Below, in pieces: positions 1-12,900 of a stretch of DNA of 57,381 nucleotides. A program made the translations under genes and the position numbers. Source of the stretch: Acanthaster planci (taxonomy: Eukaryota > Echinodermata > Asteroidea > Valvatida > Acanthasteridae); contig NW_019091791.1 of the NCBI RefSeq assembly GCF_001949145.1, forward strand, positions 1 to 57,381, read 5' to 3'. The stretch's first letter is position 1. Every line of letters starts with the position of its first letter. The notes under the pieces are model-generated. The model was not told the DNA's origin and searched no databases. It saw nothing but the letters and a program-made list of their open reading frames with translations.

Positions 1-808
1 TTCTTGCTGGGTATACCATAGGATTATATGCGATCACCGCGACCAAGGCTATCCACACGTGGGGGTATAGGCCTTTTTCACGTCACCCACGTGACTAAAT
101 GTAAATAATTCTACCACGTGTGCGGTTGGCCATCAGTGCAAAACTGGATGATCATCAGCACAAAAGCAAAAAGACACAATCTGCGAGGTGTAAGTAATCG
201 GCAAACACCGTAGTAAAGATTTATGCAAAACAGTGTTACAAAAAACGCATGCCGGCATAAAAACGCCTATATTAAACCAAACACATTTAGGCAAAACTTG
301 ACACCAACCAAAAGTGATATTTTTGCAAATGTTGCTGACGATTCGAATAGTAAAGGCAATATGGTCTAAACAGCTATACTAAAGACTACTACAAGCGACG
401 GCTGTGATGAGAATAATAGCATGGTACATTAAAGAGAAATGATTGGAAATCGTTTAACATTACTGTCTCTTTTCATCTTTACTCTTCATTAACATTATTG
501 CCCAAGGACTTGTGAAGCAATCTTCACGTTTTTTTCCCCGTGTTAATAACTCGTCACAGTAGTATTTCCTGAAACTCCTGCTTTCTTTTCATTGTCTGAA
601 TCACGTGTTCAGGGGTATTAAATGCTCAGATTTTTTTTGACGTGCATGTTTAGATTCCTCAAGGTATATCTAACCACGGGAAGTGGCTCTTGATCCTTTA
701 TTTGGAGAAGTCAGATCTTTAGGGAGGAAAAGCAAACCCGCCAAAGGTTATGTCCAAGCTCAACCAAGATTTCTCCAACTTAATAGCAACATTTTTGCCT
801 CCTCACAG
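1..808 (+). other. Intron of the EGF-SEA gene with a CACGTG cluster
   Basis: No exon is seen before 809. Three CACGTG palindromes lie at 56-61, 88-93 and 115-120, and a fourth at 602-607. Confidence 0.55.
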
Positions 809-925
809 ATACGAACGAATGTGCTGATAACCCCTGTCACAGTAAAGCTACTTGTGCCAACACCCAGGGCTCCTACATGTGCGTGTGTAAGACTGGTTTC
901 TTTGGGAACGGAACAAATTGTGCAG
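809..925 (+). CDS. EGF-SEA gene exon 1 in window: calcium-binding EGF
   Basis: Acceptor cctcacag and donor gtaattg bound 117 bases, phase 1-1. It encodes one six-cysteine module beginning DTNEC and ending in the N-G-T-N-C pattern. It is an internal exon because its first codon needs a base from an exon upstream of the window. Confidence 0.88.
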
Positions 926-3900
926 GTAATTGTTAAGATTAAAGTAAAGACTTCTTTGGCAACCTCTGCAGCTTTAAGCATTTATTTATCGAAGTAATTC
1001 CAAGTCCAATACTCAGCAGTTTTCCTTCACTACTTTGCATCGTTGTCCCGATATTGTCGTCGTCGTTGTTGGCATTTGTGACAAAGAGTCATGCCTGTGG
1101 CTGTTTAAATTAAAATGAATCCACAGAACTTTAGATTTATGTTTCATGAGGCCAAAACATTTTGGATTTTTAGTTGCTTTTAGATAAAATCAGTTAGAAG
1201 TGTTTGTTTTAAAGCATTTTCAGACAGATGTATACTGTCGAAAAAGTGTCCCCTGAAAACAAACAGCAAACATTTAAATGAATTGTTCAAGAGTGCATTT
1301 TTGATATATTTCGTGGAGTAACGATTTCTATCTACCTAAATCAATCAAAAACTGTATTGCTACAATTGTGGTCCCGTGCTCCGGTTTAGTTTCCCATTGG
1401 CTTACTGCATGGTTATGGTCACATTGCAGATGAGAATGAATGTAACAACCCGACCCAGTTCACTTGTCCGGCGCAGAGTTCGTGCGTGAACACGCTAGGA
1501 TCGTACGAATGCCTATGCGACACGGGCTACAGCAAGAATGGGTCGACGTGTGAAGACGTAGACGAGTGCACAGTCAATGGCGACAACTGCCACCCAAATG
1601 CGACGTGTACAAACACTGCCGGGAGCTTTACTTGCACATGTATATCAGGATTCACTGGCAACGGAGTCAGCTGTGTGGGTAGGTTTTTTTTTGGGGGGGG
1701 GTTGTTTTGTTCTTTTTCCAACAGCGACTCATTTCGCCCGCCATGTAAACTAGGTTGGGACTGTTGAGCTTACCCTGGTGTTGTTATAGATCCAGTCATA
1801 AATCCATTTGCGATTGCTACAAGGGAATATTATTGTCACGCTTCAGTTTGAACAATTTTGAGACTTGCCTTTGCGACTAAATAATCTAATGGCGGCTTCA
1901 GTGCACGAACTTATGGTGGACTCGAGAACATCACCAGCTTTGGGGAGAGATCCATGTCAACGCCATGTAAAAAGGCTCCATAATTTTTACCTGGAACCGT
2001 GTTTCAAGCAAATTTCTACCACTCCTAAATGTAAGCAAACTATCTGAAACTTCCTTAGTTACTCATTGAAAAGGGCATGTGTCTGCGGTACCATTGCAGG
2101 GGGGACTCTTTTTTTTGAGGGCATTATGTCCAAACTATCGACCCGAAATCTACTCTTTGAAGATGTTCGGAAGACACAGTTAATTACTGCTCTACTGTCC
2201 TTAAATGACTACGAATTGCCATAGAAAAGAAAATCTAAGACAACAAAACAATCCAAAATCTGTTAAATTATAATGCGGAAATCTTGTAACATCGAGGTCT
2301 CCGCTTTATGTGAATTAGCATAAAAATAAATACGCACTAAAATGCCCTTAAAATGGCTCACCGTAAATTGACAATCAGTTTAAATGGGACCAAAAGGACA
2401 TTGACATGAACTGTATCGATAGATTACTTTTTTTTCAAAGACACAAGGCCTATGCCCCCATGGGCTGAAGGAGAGTGATCAGTTTCAATCCCTACCGACA
2501 TATGTAACGTGCTCGGTAACATTCCAGCAACAAAAGGAAAACCGTCGTTTGCATGATGTGCAAATCTCAAAACAGTGGAGGAGAGACTACTCGCTGACAT
2601 CAGTGGTACATATTTGTTCCAAGATGATTGTCTCTTATCTCGGAAGAGAATATTTTACGAGCTGTTGTTCTCCGCAGATGTGAATGAATGTACCAACGGG
2701 CAAGCCGCCTGCCCAGCATTATCACAATGCGTCAACACAGACGGTAGCTATCGATGCGAGTGCAATGAAGGCTACAAGAATGTCACTAACACGTGTATGG
2801 GTAAGAACTCGGCCTTTGTTGAATTTCGTCTTCGCTGATGTTACTGACATCCCTTCGATCAAGGTTGCAGTTTTATCGACCTCTTGTAATATAAAACACA
2901 AACATATACTAAGAACCATACTGAACACATTACTGACTCTTATGGTTGTAACTTTTGCAGACAGTGCGAAGTAACAGCTCCGTTAAATGGTCATTTGGTG
3001 TGTTAATGACCCTTAAGAAGGGGTGGGGTCAAATGACCCCGTAAAGCTGGGATTTGAGTTTCCTAAAGTCTCAGTCCCCAGCCATTTGTGCAAGTGAGAA
3101 TACTTGGAAATTTATGTAGGGCTCATTGTAAATATTTAAAGCACCTTCATTTTGCTACCCTGTCCCACCCATAGTGCATCGCTGCCTCCAACTTTAGATT
3201 AATCCTAGATCTTGTTATGCAGACTTTGATTTTATGTTATATAAAAAGGAAGAAACCTGAGGATCTGCAATCGGTTCTAACTGTAAAGGTGAAACGTGTA
3301 ATTCACTATGACTCTCGTTCTTCTGTTGAAGATGTGAACGAATGCGAAGATGCAGCCAGCTGCCTCCAACTTTAGATTAATCCTAGATCTTGTTATGCAG
3401 ACTTTGATTTTGTGTTATATAAAAAGGAAGAAACCTGAGGATCTGCAATCGGTTCCAACTGTAAAGGTGAAACGTGTAATTCACTATGACTCTCGTTCTT
3501 CTGTTAAGATGTGAACGAATGCGAAGATGCAGCCAGCTGCCCTGTTAATTCTACGTGCGAGAACAGTGTTGGGTCATTCGTCTGTAACTGTGACAGCGGC
3601 TTCACAAAGAACGGTGACGCATGTGCTGGTAAGTGAACCAAATTCCGAATGGGCTTCCGGGACTGCGGCTATAGCTAGGATATAGGGTCAAGATTAAGGC
3701 CCGGCACGGCCTGACTTATCAGTGGATAAAGCCTTAATTGGATGAGGATCAACACCCTCTTTCCTGTGGCAAGAGGGTGTGATCGGTTGAACTTTGTTGA
3801 TGTTCATGGTTTAATTTGGAATTCATGTGAGGGACAAATCTAGACGGCAAAGACTCTATATTTCTATGGCTTTGCCAACGTACAATTGCCATATTTGCAT

Positions 3901-6900
3901 TTTGGTTAATCATCGAAACTCGCTACACCTGCTTACAGCCTTAACTAAGCGTTGAGACTGGTCAATCAATTTGAATTGAACGTCAATTTACGTATAACCC
4001 CACCTAAAATATAGAATGTAACGCAATCTGAGGACTTAAAATACTAAAGCCAAAAAGCATACCTCTAAAGTTTGCATGATCATTGTGGGAATAATTGTCT
4101 CTCAAAGTAAAAAAGCAGAAAAATACATTGGGTGCATATAGCAGTGTCCTAAACCCTAAAACTCAAATGGGATAGTTTAATTAACTATCAGTTTAATTCA
4201 TTCTTCCTGTAGACATCGATGAGTGCAACTTAGCTACAGACGACTGTTCCCAAAATTGTATGAATACCATGGGTGGATACACATGCACTTGTGAAGATGG
4301 TTTTGACCTAGCAGATAACGAAAGGGACTGCCAAGGTGAGAATAAGCATGCTTACATCAAGTAAACCCTCGTCCAAATCGAGCTCCGCCTATCAATAATG
4401 TGGGATCGAACTTGTAGTATAGAGACAGTTTTACGCGTTGATTCCGTACAAGTTTGCACTCATATACTAAGCCACGCTTAAATTCAGAGTTCACCATGTC
4501 CAATTCGTCTATATAAACAAGTGCTGGATCAATATTCCAATGTTTTGGTGGTACACTGGAGTCCAAACTTGTTCCTGATATCACCGGCGCAGTAGTGCAG
4601 GAAATTTAGCCAAGTAGCATTAATCAGTTCAAACAGATGGAGATGTGTTTCCAAAGTTTCTTTCTGCCGTTAGGCTACAGGAGGAGTTCCATTGCTAATG
4701 TTTGAATTGAGTAAAAGAGAGATAAGTAGGTGTTGAGCAGATACAGCTCACAGCATTTAGTCACTAAAATAATCGTTCAAGGCGAAGGAGAGTCAATCTA
4801 CACATTATGTATCTGATGATATGTCATGCAGATGTAACCAGGTTTGGGGAAAGGCATGTTAAACTCCCCCTTTCCTTCTGAATGTATTTTTAACGAAATG
4901 CATGCATGCATGTTTTCTTCTGATCACAGTATCTTGTGATCAACTCACTTTAATTTTTTTCAGTAAAGAAACTTTGCAATGTTTTGTAGTTAATAAACAG
5001 ATTTTTTTGTTAAGTTTTTGAGATTAAGCAAAGCCATGATGGTTCTAATTTTTTCAAATTGTATAGGCATTCCTGATTTATGTAATCTCCGCCTAAAAAA
5101 ATGGACATTCTGGTGATCTATTAATGTGTACATTCCACAAGATGAGCCCTCAACCTAGACATTTAACTGAAGCTCCTTTGTGTGTTTCTACATTCCTAGC
5201 TGCTGACAACTGCACCAACCCCGATTTCTGCAGTGCCAATGCTATTTGCTTCTTTAATACAACGTCCAATATGGACACTTGTAGGTGTGACAATGGCTTT
5301 GAGGAAATCAACGACACACACTGTGAAGGTAATGTCCACCCATGGACTATGGGGCAAAACTTCAGAATGTGTTATTGTCATTGGTTTTTTACTCAATAAT
5401 ACCATTCCAAGCTTTACTTGCCAAACTTACCAAAGAATGAGAACAGGGTCAAGACGACCTCATTTGAAAGGATGCGATTTTTGACTTGTCTTTTCCTATA
5501 ACTATATAACTATTTGACCATGACCAGGTATGGTAATAATAAAGACCAAACAGTGAGCAAGTTAAGTATTTCAGAGAGGCAAAATTTGGGAATAAAGCAT
5601 CTGCCATCAAGCTATTCAGAACTTCGCTCGTTCTGACTTCCTTTAGCGGGTGTTGGAAAGGGCAAATTCATGGCGTTTTTTGTCAAGTTATATAGAGTTC
5701 ATTTGAACAATGAAGTTCATTGAAAACCTTCGTTTGAATAATAGACCCTTTCACTAGTCAATTCATGATTATGCACGCATGTGCATGAAATGGCATTTTA
5801 GATGCGATAAGATGGGAAGAAGACTATCACAACGACATATAATTACCTGCGATTTCATTCTTGTACAGGATGTTGAAGTTTGAAACTTTTTTTTTTGTTT
5901 TTACGATTACAGAAGGTCATCACCATGCATGCTTGAAATCTGTTTCCAGAAATGATTCTTATTTTTTTTCAGTAATGCGCAAAATTCCGATCCGTGTGAT
6001 GATGTTGTATCTCACAATGCTGGCCTAATTTTCGCTTCTAGATTTCGATGAATGCGCCACGATGACTGATAACTGCGATGCTGACCAGGGTACTTGCACC
6101 GATATTCCCGGTGGTTACACCTGCTCTTGTGCATCTGGCTACGAACTGGCCAGCGATATGAGGAACTGTTTCGGTAACGTTTCTTGTCCTATACTTGCCT
6201 TTTAGTTTGAAGCCATGCTCAGAAGTGCAGCAAACGCTAAACGTGCACCAGTGGATATCACTCAAATGAAATGCTAACGGATAAGACAATGTATGATCCA
6301 ATTGTATAATGAGCATCATAGATTAATAAGTACTTCCCTTGTTGTTCCAGCTACTAGCAGGAAATTCGAAAGGACGATTTGCGCCATTAATACTGTAATA
6401 CAGGCGATTCACAATAGTGCGCCTCCAAGAGTTTGCAACACATAAGCCAATCACAATGTGCGAAATCCGTCGACCATTGCCAGAAAGCGCATTGGGTCGA
6501 CAGAGTTCGCGCATTGTGATTGGCCAACGCCATGCAAACTCTGGAGGCGAACTATTGTGAAACGCCCGTATTTAAGTAATTTCAGTTCAAGACAACATTA
6601 CTTCATTCAGTTCAGTTCAGATTCTTTATTGCCTAAAATGCACGATAGGGGAAACGTGATTAAATAAAACAAATAGTGCATGCATAGGTAGAATTCAACT
6701 GTTTTAAATAAGCAAATTGATTCTGGTTGATTAATGTCAAATACAGAAAACAAATAAAGAAAACATTTGTTTTTTAACATTTGTGCTTTGACGCAACATT
6801 ATCTCAGATACTGATGAATGCTCAGGAAACACGAACAATTGTGACGGCAATGCGACGTGTACCAACACCAACGGTGGCTTCAATTGCACCTGTAACGGAG

Positions 6901-9900
6901 GCTACGAAGGAAATGGAACAACCTGCGCGAGTAAGGCAGACAAATTTGAATTAAATTCAAAGACTATTTGTAACAATTGTTCGATAATGGTTCTTGAAGC
7001 TTTAGTATACGATAAAGATATCAAAGGCGACCGCAGAAATGCTATAAAAGTTCTAAGAAGGAGGTAGAGTTCCCTGGAGAACTTGTTGATTTGTCTTTCA
7101 TAGGGTGTTTAAGTGATATCTCGAAACACCCTCCCAAGAATTTTTTTTTGGTCTGAATTTGTCTCAGATATCAATGAGTGTGTAACAAATCAGCCCTGCC
7201 ACGCTAACTCCACTTGTGCGGATAACGAGGGGTCATATAGCTGTGCGTGTAATACCGGATTCGTCGGGGATGGGGTTTCCTGCTTTGGTAAGTTAATATA
7301 CCACAACATTGGTACTGATGGTCTTACGATAGACAGTTCTGTTGGGATTGGTTTGGTTTGGTTCCCTCCCTCCCTTTATACTCTTGGGGCAATGCTTGGC
7401 ACGCAATAGCAACAAGAACCAAGAAACTCACACATTCCCAATCTCATTACATGTCACGTCCTATGGGAGAATCTCTCCAAAATTTCATTTCTTGACAAGA
7501 AAAGCATTTTCAAGACACCACAGAACTCAGTGCCTTCAAAATTTCGATCAGTCGAATCGTTTTCTGTTTGAGCGTTTGTTTTTTCTAATGAAGGATGCTT
7601 CCAGTGCACTTTAGAGAACAGAAAAAAACACTTCAGAGAAGAAAAACAAGTCAGTTGTATTTTCTACCGATTCCGTTTGCTGCATCAGTAGGTAGCAACA
7701 CCCCCCCCAAAAGAAACAGAGAAAGATAGCCGTCTAACTAAGGAAAACGGCTGAAGTCATCATTATTTTTTATTTATCTCTTGCTGTTCAGACATAAATG
7801 AGTGCAGCATGTCAGACATTTGCAATGATAGTGCAGTGTGCATGAATACAGAAGGATCGTACACGTGCTCGTGCAACATTGGGTACTCCGGCGATGGACA
7901 AACGTGCACAGGTAGGCGCTACACAAATAGATATGTCTCACGTTCTACGCTTTGGGTATTTGTGTGTACTTCAGAGCTCTTTTTGTAATTGTATTAAATT
8001 GAAAGCATTGTTACTTCCACTAAAATATTTCATTTTCAACAGAAAACTTAAAATATCCAATTTCAGCAGACCTCCCCAAATTACCACTTAAACATATTAA
8101 ACATTGTGATACGTATCGCTGGATTTACTTCTATCGTTCAATACGAGTTTTTAACTCTCGTCTGGTTCCTAACTGTAATTAGACAATACGTTACTTGTAT
8201 TGGATGTACCGAGAAAATTTGTCCACCATAAACTCCAGCCGTACATTCTCCTATTTTAACCGTGCACCTGCTCTTGCACCTGAAACATACGGCTTTTAAT
8301 CATTTTTCATGGGCAGACGAAGATGAGTGCTCCAATAATTCGAGCTGCGCCAGCAACAGCGACTGCACCAATACCATGGGGTCCTTCTACTGCGAATGTG
8401 CTGCTGGCTTTCGCGGAAATGCCAGGGTCGAATGTGCAGACATCAACGAATGCACCGAAGGTACGCACAACTGCGACACAAACGCCGACTGCACTAACAC
8501 AGACGGCAGCTTCGCGTGTACTTGCCGGGCCGGATATGTCGGCAACGGTATAAGTTGCACAGGTAAGTCCCACCTTCATTAAAATAATAATACAGGGCAC
8601 ATTCTCCCAGGTGTACGTCTTACCGGGGAAATTCAGGAGCAATCCGTTGCGGTTCTTGTCTTGCAAACAATTGGGGACATATTGTTTGTGAGGTTCGTCC
8701 TTTCAGGAAAATTCTCAAGAGCATTTCTTGGCCTTTCCCAGTATAAAAATAAATACAGAGCTAAAATTGAAAACATGTCATCATTTTTGGAACGTGGGAT
8801 AAATTCACTGTGAATAAGAATCAGTAGGTCCTCTACAATTTTTTACACGCAAAGGATCAACAACTGGCAGCAAAATACAATTCAGAAACTTGATTTATTA
8901 TTTGCACTAACAATTTCGTAAAAACACTGCATAATAAGTCCATTGAGTGGGTACTACACTGCAAAAATTAGAGTTGCTTTTGACGAGTAAACACATTTTA
9001 ATAAACACGTCATGGGTTGAAAGTGTGGAAAATAGTGGGTACAAAAAAGTGTTTAAACTCTAAACGTTGTTCTTGGGCTGTATTGGCAGATTTGATAAGC
9101 TTGTACCTTATGGCGCGTAATACCATCATAAGCTTAACGCTCTGTGTGAGAAACGTCGTGTCAAGTTCGGAGTCAAAGCAGAAAATTTGAAACTTCAGTT
9201 TCGCTTCTCTACTGTAGATATCGATGAATGCACAACACTAGACACAATGTTCATGTACGCTCACAATTGCGATGCCAACGCCATGTGTTCCAACACGGCT
9301 GGTGATTTTAGATGTGACTGCAACGCTGGCTACTCGGGCAATGGACAAAAATGCTCCGGTAAGTATTGCATTATCAGCAAATTCTTGTCTATGTTAATTA
9401 CAGACCACTCTCGATAACTTTTTGCCCACAACTTTGTGAGGCCGGCCAAAGTTTGTAGAAAAAATCAGCCTTTGGTTGGTTGTCGATTTTACCCCCAATT
9501 TATTCTAAATGTACAGTCGTTCCATTCGTTTGTAACTTAGAGGTGTGCGTATTATGATCTGGCGTTCTGATAGCTGCGTGGGATTTTCAACATTCTGTGA
9601 ATTACTCTTTTACTTTTGTACTGACGGCCAGCCATAGTTTTAGCAGCCACTTGTAGAAAAAACACAACTGTGACGTAAAAAGAGCAGAGTGTGACTACTG
9701 TGACCTGATTTACACAAACGTCTTTAATATTGAAATGGGTTTGAATGTCTGACAGACAAATTCTACCTTGACTTCTTTTTGGACAGTGCCACGTCACACT
9801 GTTAATCGTCTTCGGAGTGCAATGTTTCTCTGTATGCAGCCTTTTATATGATGGAAAGCACAGGACCCCAACTGTAGTTTCCCGCTGTCCTGTCATTTTT

Positions 9901-12900
9901 CTCACACAAATAAAAAGCAGCAGAAAGCCACAATTGTACCCAATGCTAAGGCGATCGCTCACAGTTACCGTTCTTGCACTTTCAGTTTGAACAATTATTT
10001 CATTCAGGCAGTAACTTTGATTAAGGATGAAATCATACGATTAAATCAATTTTGATATCGCGCTAATCTTGTTCTGTGTTTTTCGTCGATAAGTTTTTTC
10101 GCCAACAGGTTTTTAATGTAGCTAATATCAACGTATTTCTCCCTCAGATAACGATGAATGCACTGATGGCAGCCACACGTGTCACACCAGTGCTGCCTGC
10201 ATGGATACAGACGGTTCGTACACGTGCACCTGCAACAGTGGATACATGGGAGATGGGAGGACATGTGAAGGTATGATTGTCTTATCTGGATAGTGCACCA
10301 TTTCAAATGATTCTCGGTATCAACAAGGATAGTGCCTTTTATCCAATCTCGATCAGTGGTTCAATGTTGGTTCGATGACACCAGAAGTAATCTAATGGAT
10401 GGAGTGAGCCAACTTTATGATCACTGATCCAGATCCATGTGAAACAAACAGGCCCTCGATAACAGCGACCCAAGGAAACACTCGGTCACAATTTCCCGAG
10501 ATTGCGACTTGACTTTTAAGCTGAAAAATCATGAAATTGTGAAGCCTTGCAGGTCCCTGGTAAACTGTATCCCTTATTCCACAGATATTGACGAGTGTTT
10601 CACCAATACGGATAACTGTTCCGTCTCCAATCGCGAGAAATGCATCAACACTGTGGGTGGATTTATGTGTGGCTGTCAGACAAACTACCTCCGTGTCAAT
10701 GGAGATTGCGTCGGTATGTACAGAAATATGTATCGTACTTCCGTACACTTTAAACGCCACCATGCGTAGAAGGACCAATTTTCTTCCCCTCCCCAAATTT
10801 TCGCATTGCATCGATTGAATCGATTTTCCTTTGAATTTTATTATCAAGCATTGCTTTATGCAAATAGACTCTATATTTCTTTGAAAACGAAGAATTGAGA
10901 ATTATGTCTTTATCTGAGTCTTAAGAAACTTTAGGCTGTGATCATTAATGTCACCTTTTTCTTACTGTTTATTTTGTTCCTATTCTCAGCGACTTTGTCT
11001 CGAAATCTGGTGGTTGTTTTTGTCCAGATCAAGGGCATATCAGCCATCAATGCCCTGACACAAGTTGACACCCAAACAAACCGCGTCGATCTTGCTGCTG
11101 ACGTAAGTGATTGCAACCAACCTTTGGTGTTTTTACCGAGCAAATAGTGTCGTATTCAGGTTTGGGTTTGAGAATGGTATTTTTTCATAAAAGATGGCTG
11201 GGTGCACCACAGCCAACTAAGTTGTGTCTCCAGAACTGTATTATGATAAACCGGCAGGGGGCAATCCTTCTAATAAAGCTCTCGAGTAAAAGGTTGGTTC
11301 GGCACCAACATACCGCCGACTTAGAAAAAAGTCTGATAGTTCTATGCCGCCGGTGTTGAATGTTTCCATAATTCTCCAAGAATCGATAGTTTTCAGTTTT
11401 ACTTAAGTTCGTGGTTCGCCCCATCGAACGCAATAACGGGATGCCTCGAAGGCTGAAGGAATTACACGTTTGATACTATTCATTTAATTTAATAACTAAT
11501 CCACTTTGCAATAATCTTTGCTGCAGGTGTTCGCACTGTTGAATGCTTCGTCGTTCATCGAGCCCGATTTGAAGGGCGTGGCCGTCACGTCCATGTCTAA
11601 CGACACAGGCGGAACCTCCGTAACCTTCCTGGTCGATTTGGACTCACAGACAACCCTTACCCAGGAACAACTCTCTCAAGCATTCATAGAAGGGTTGACC
11701 GGTTCCCAGAATGACACTGTCGAACCGGACAGCATGATCAAAACCGGCTCAACTCCGACGGTAGTGGAACCAGGTCAGAATAACCCAATATTTCAATAAG
11801 AGCATCTGCTTTCTGACTATCATTTTTATGGCGACGCAATTTGAACAGTTCATTTTCAGTCCAGAGTATTACCACAAAATGGGCAAAGTAACCTCGCTGA
11901 TACAACTTTTGTCCAAATTCAACTTGAAATATCTCAAGTTGGTAACGACAAATTTTAAATCCCATCGATACAAACATGGTCTACAACTTCTAGTTTATGT
12001 CTGTCGTCAGGTTCTCAGCACGGCCAATCAACTTTTTGCAAATGAAATTTTTCGTTAGTGTTTTTGTTCCATGTGCTGCAGCGTTTAAGAAAAGCACCTC
12101 ATAACATGGAAACACCCATATAATCCATTGCAGGCTGCTGGAACAAGCCTTGTGATTGGTCAGATTACGTCAGAACGTAATAGGCCATCTAACTGCGGTA
12201 ATACTCTGGACTGATTTTTTACTAAGGCAATGAACAAGCCGGTATAGGTATTCGAGCAGTGCATGCTCAAACCTGACGTGCGTCTCAGGTCATTCAGGAA
12301 CAGCACCATCTGCACACAAAGGCCGAGTTCGGGCGGCTTGTTCCCGTATGTTCACGAACAGTTCGATTTGTTGTTCGCGGGTCGGCCGCTCGAACGCCGG
12401 GAACAAACAGCTGGTTATCGCTGGTAGTTAGTGACAAGCAACATTCAACGTGGCGGCGTCCATGTAGGCTACCTTATTCGAGAGTTAATGTTTGGATGGG
12501 CTGAATTTTTTTCTATATAAACAGGAACATTCATTTCTGTGTGAGGGAAAGTAATTAATGTTAATTTTGCAAAACTTCCCATTGTCTATGGCTTTGGAAG
12601 CCATCTCTCTACTTTTGCAGCTGTTCAAAAATCAGAATCTCACGAGTTTTTTCGTGTGTTCCTGTAAAACCCTGACGAGGAGGTGGTGTGTGATCCTGTT
12701 CCGAGAACAGTGTTCTTGAGTCATGTTCCCGCCGTTCGAGCGAAAGAACAAGAAACCCGTGTCAAGAACAGGCCGCCCGAACTCGACCAACGTCTGCTTT
12801 ATCAGTACCATAGATTATTCTTCTGTCAGCGCAGCTATCATGAATCTCAAATGACCAAGGCTAAATATATGAAACACCGATCTGGCTCATTGTGTTTCAC

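Noticed and set aside
8307-8666. Minus-strand frame opposite EGF exon 11
   Set aside because: Shadow of the two-EGF exon, with no cysteine pattern or splice structure.
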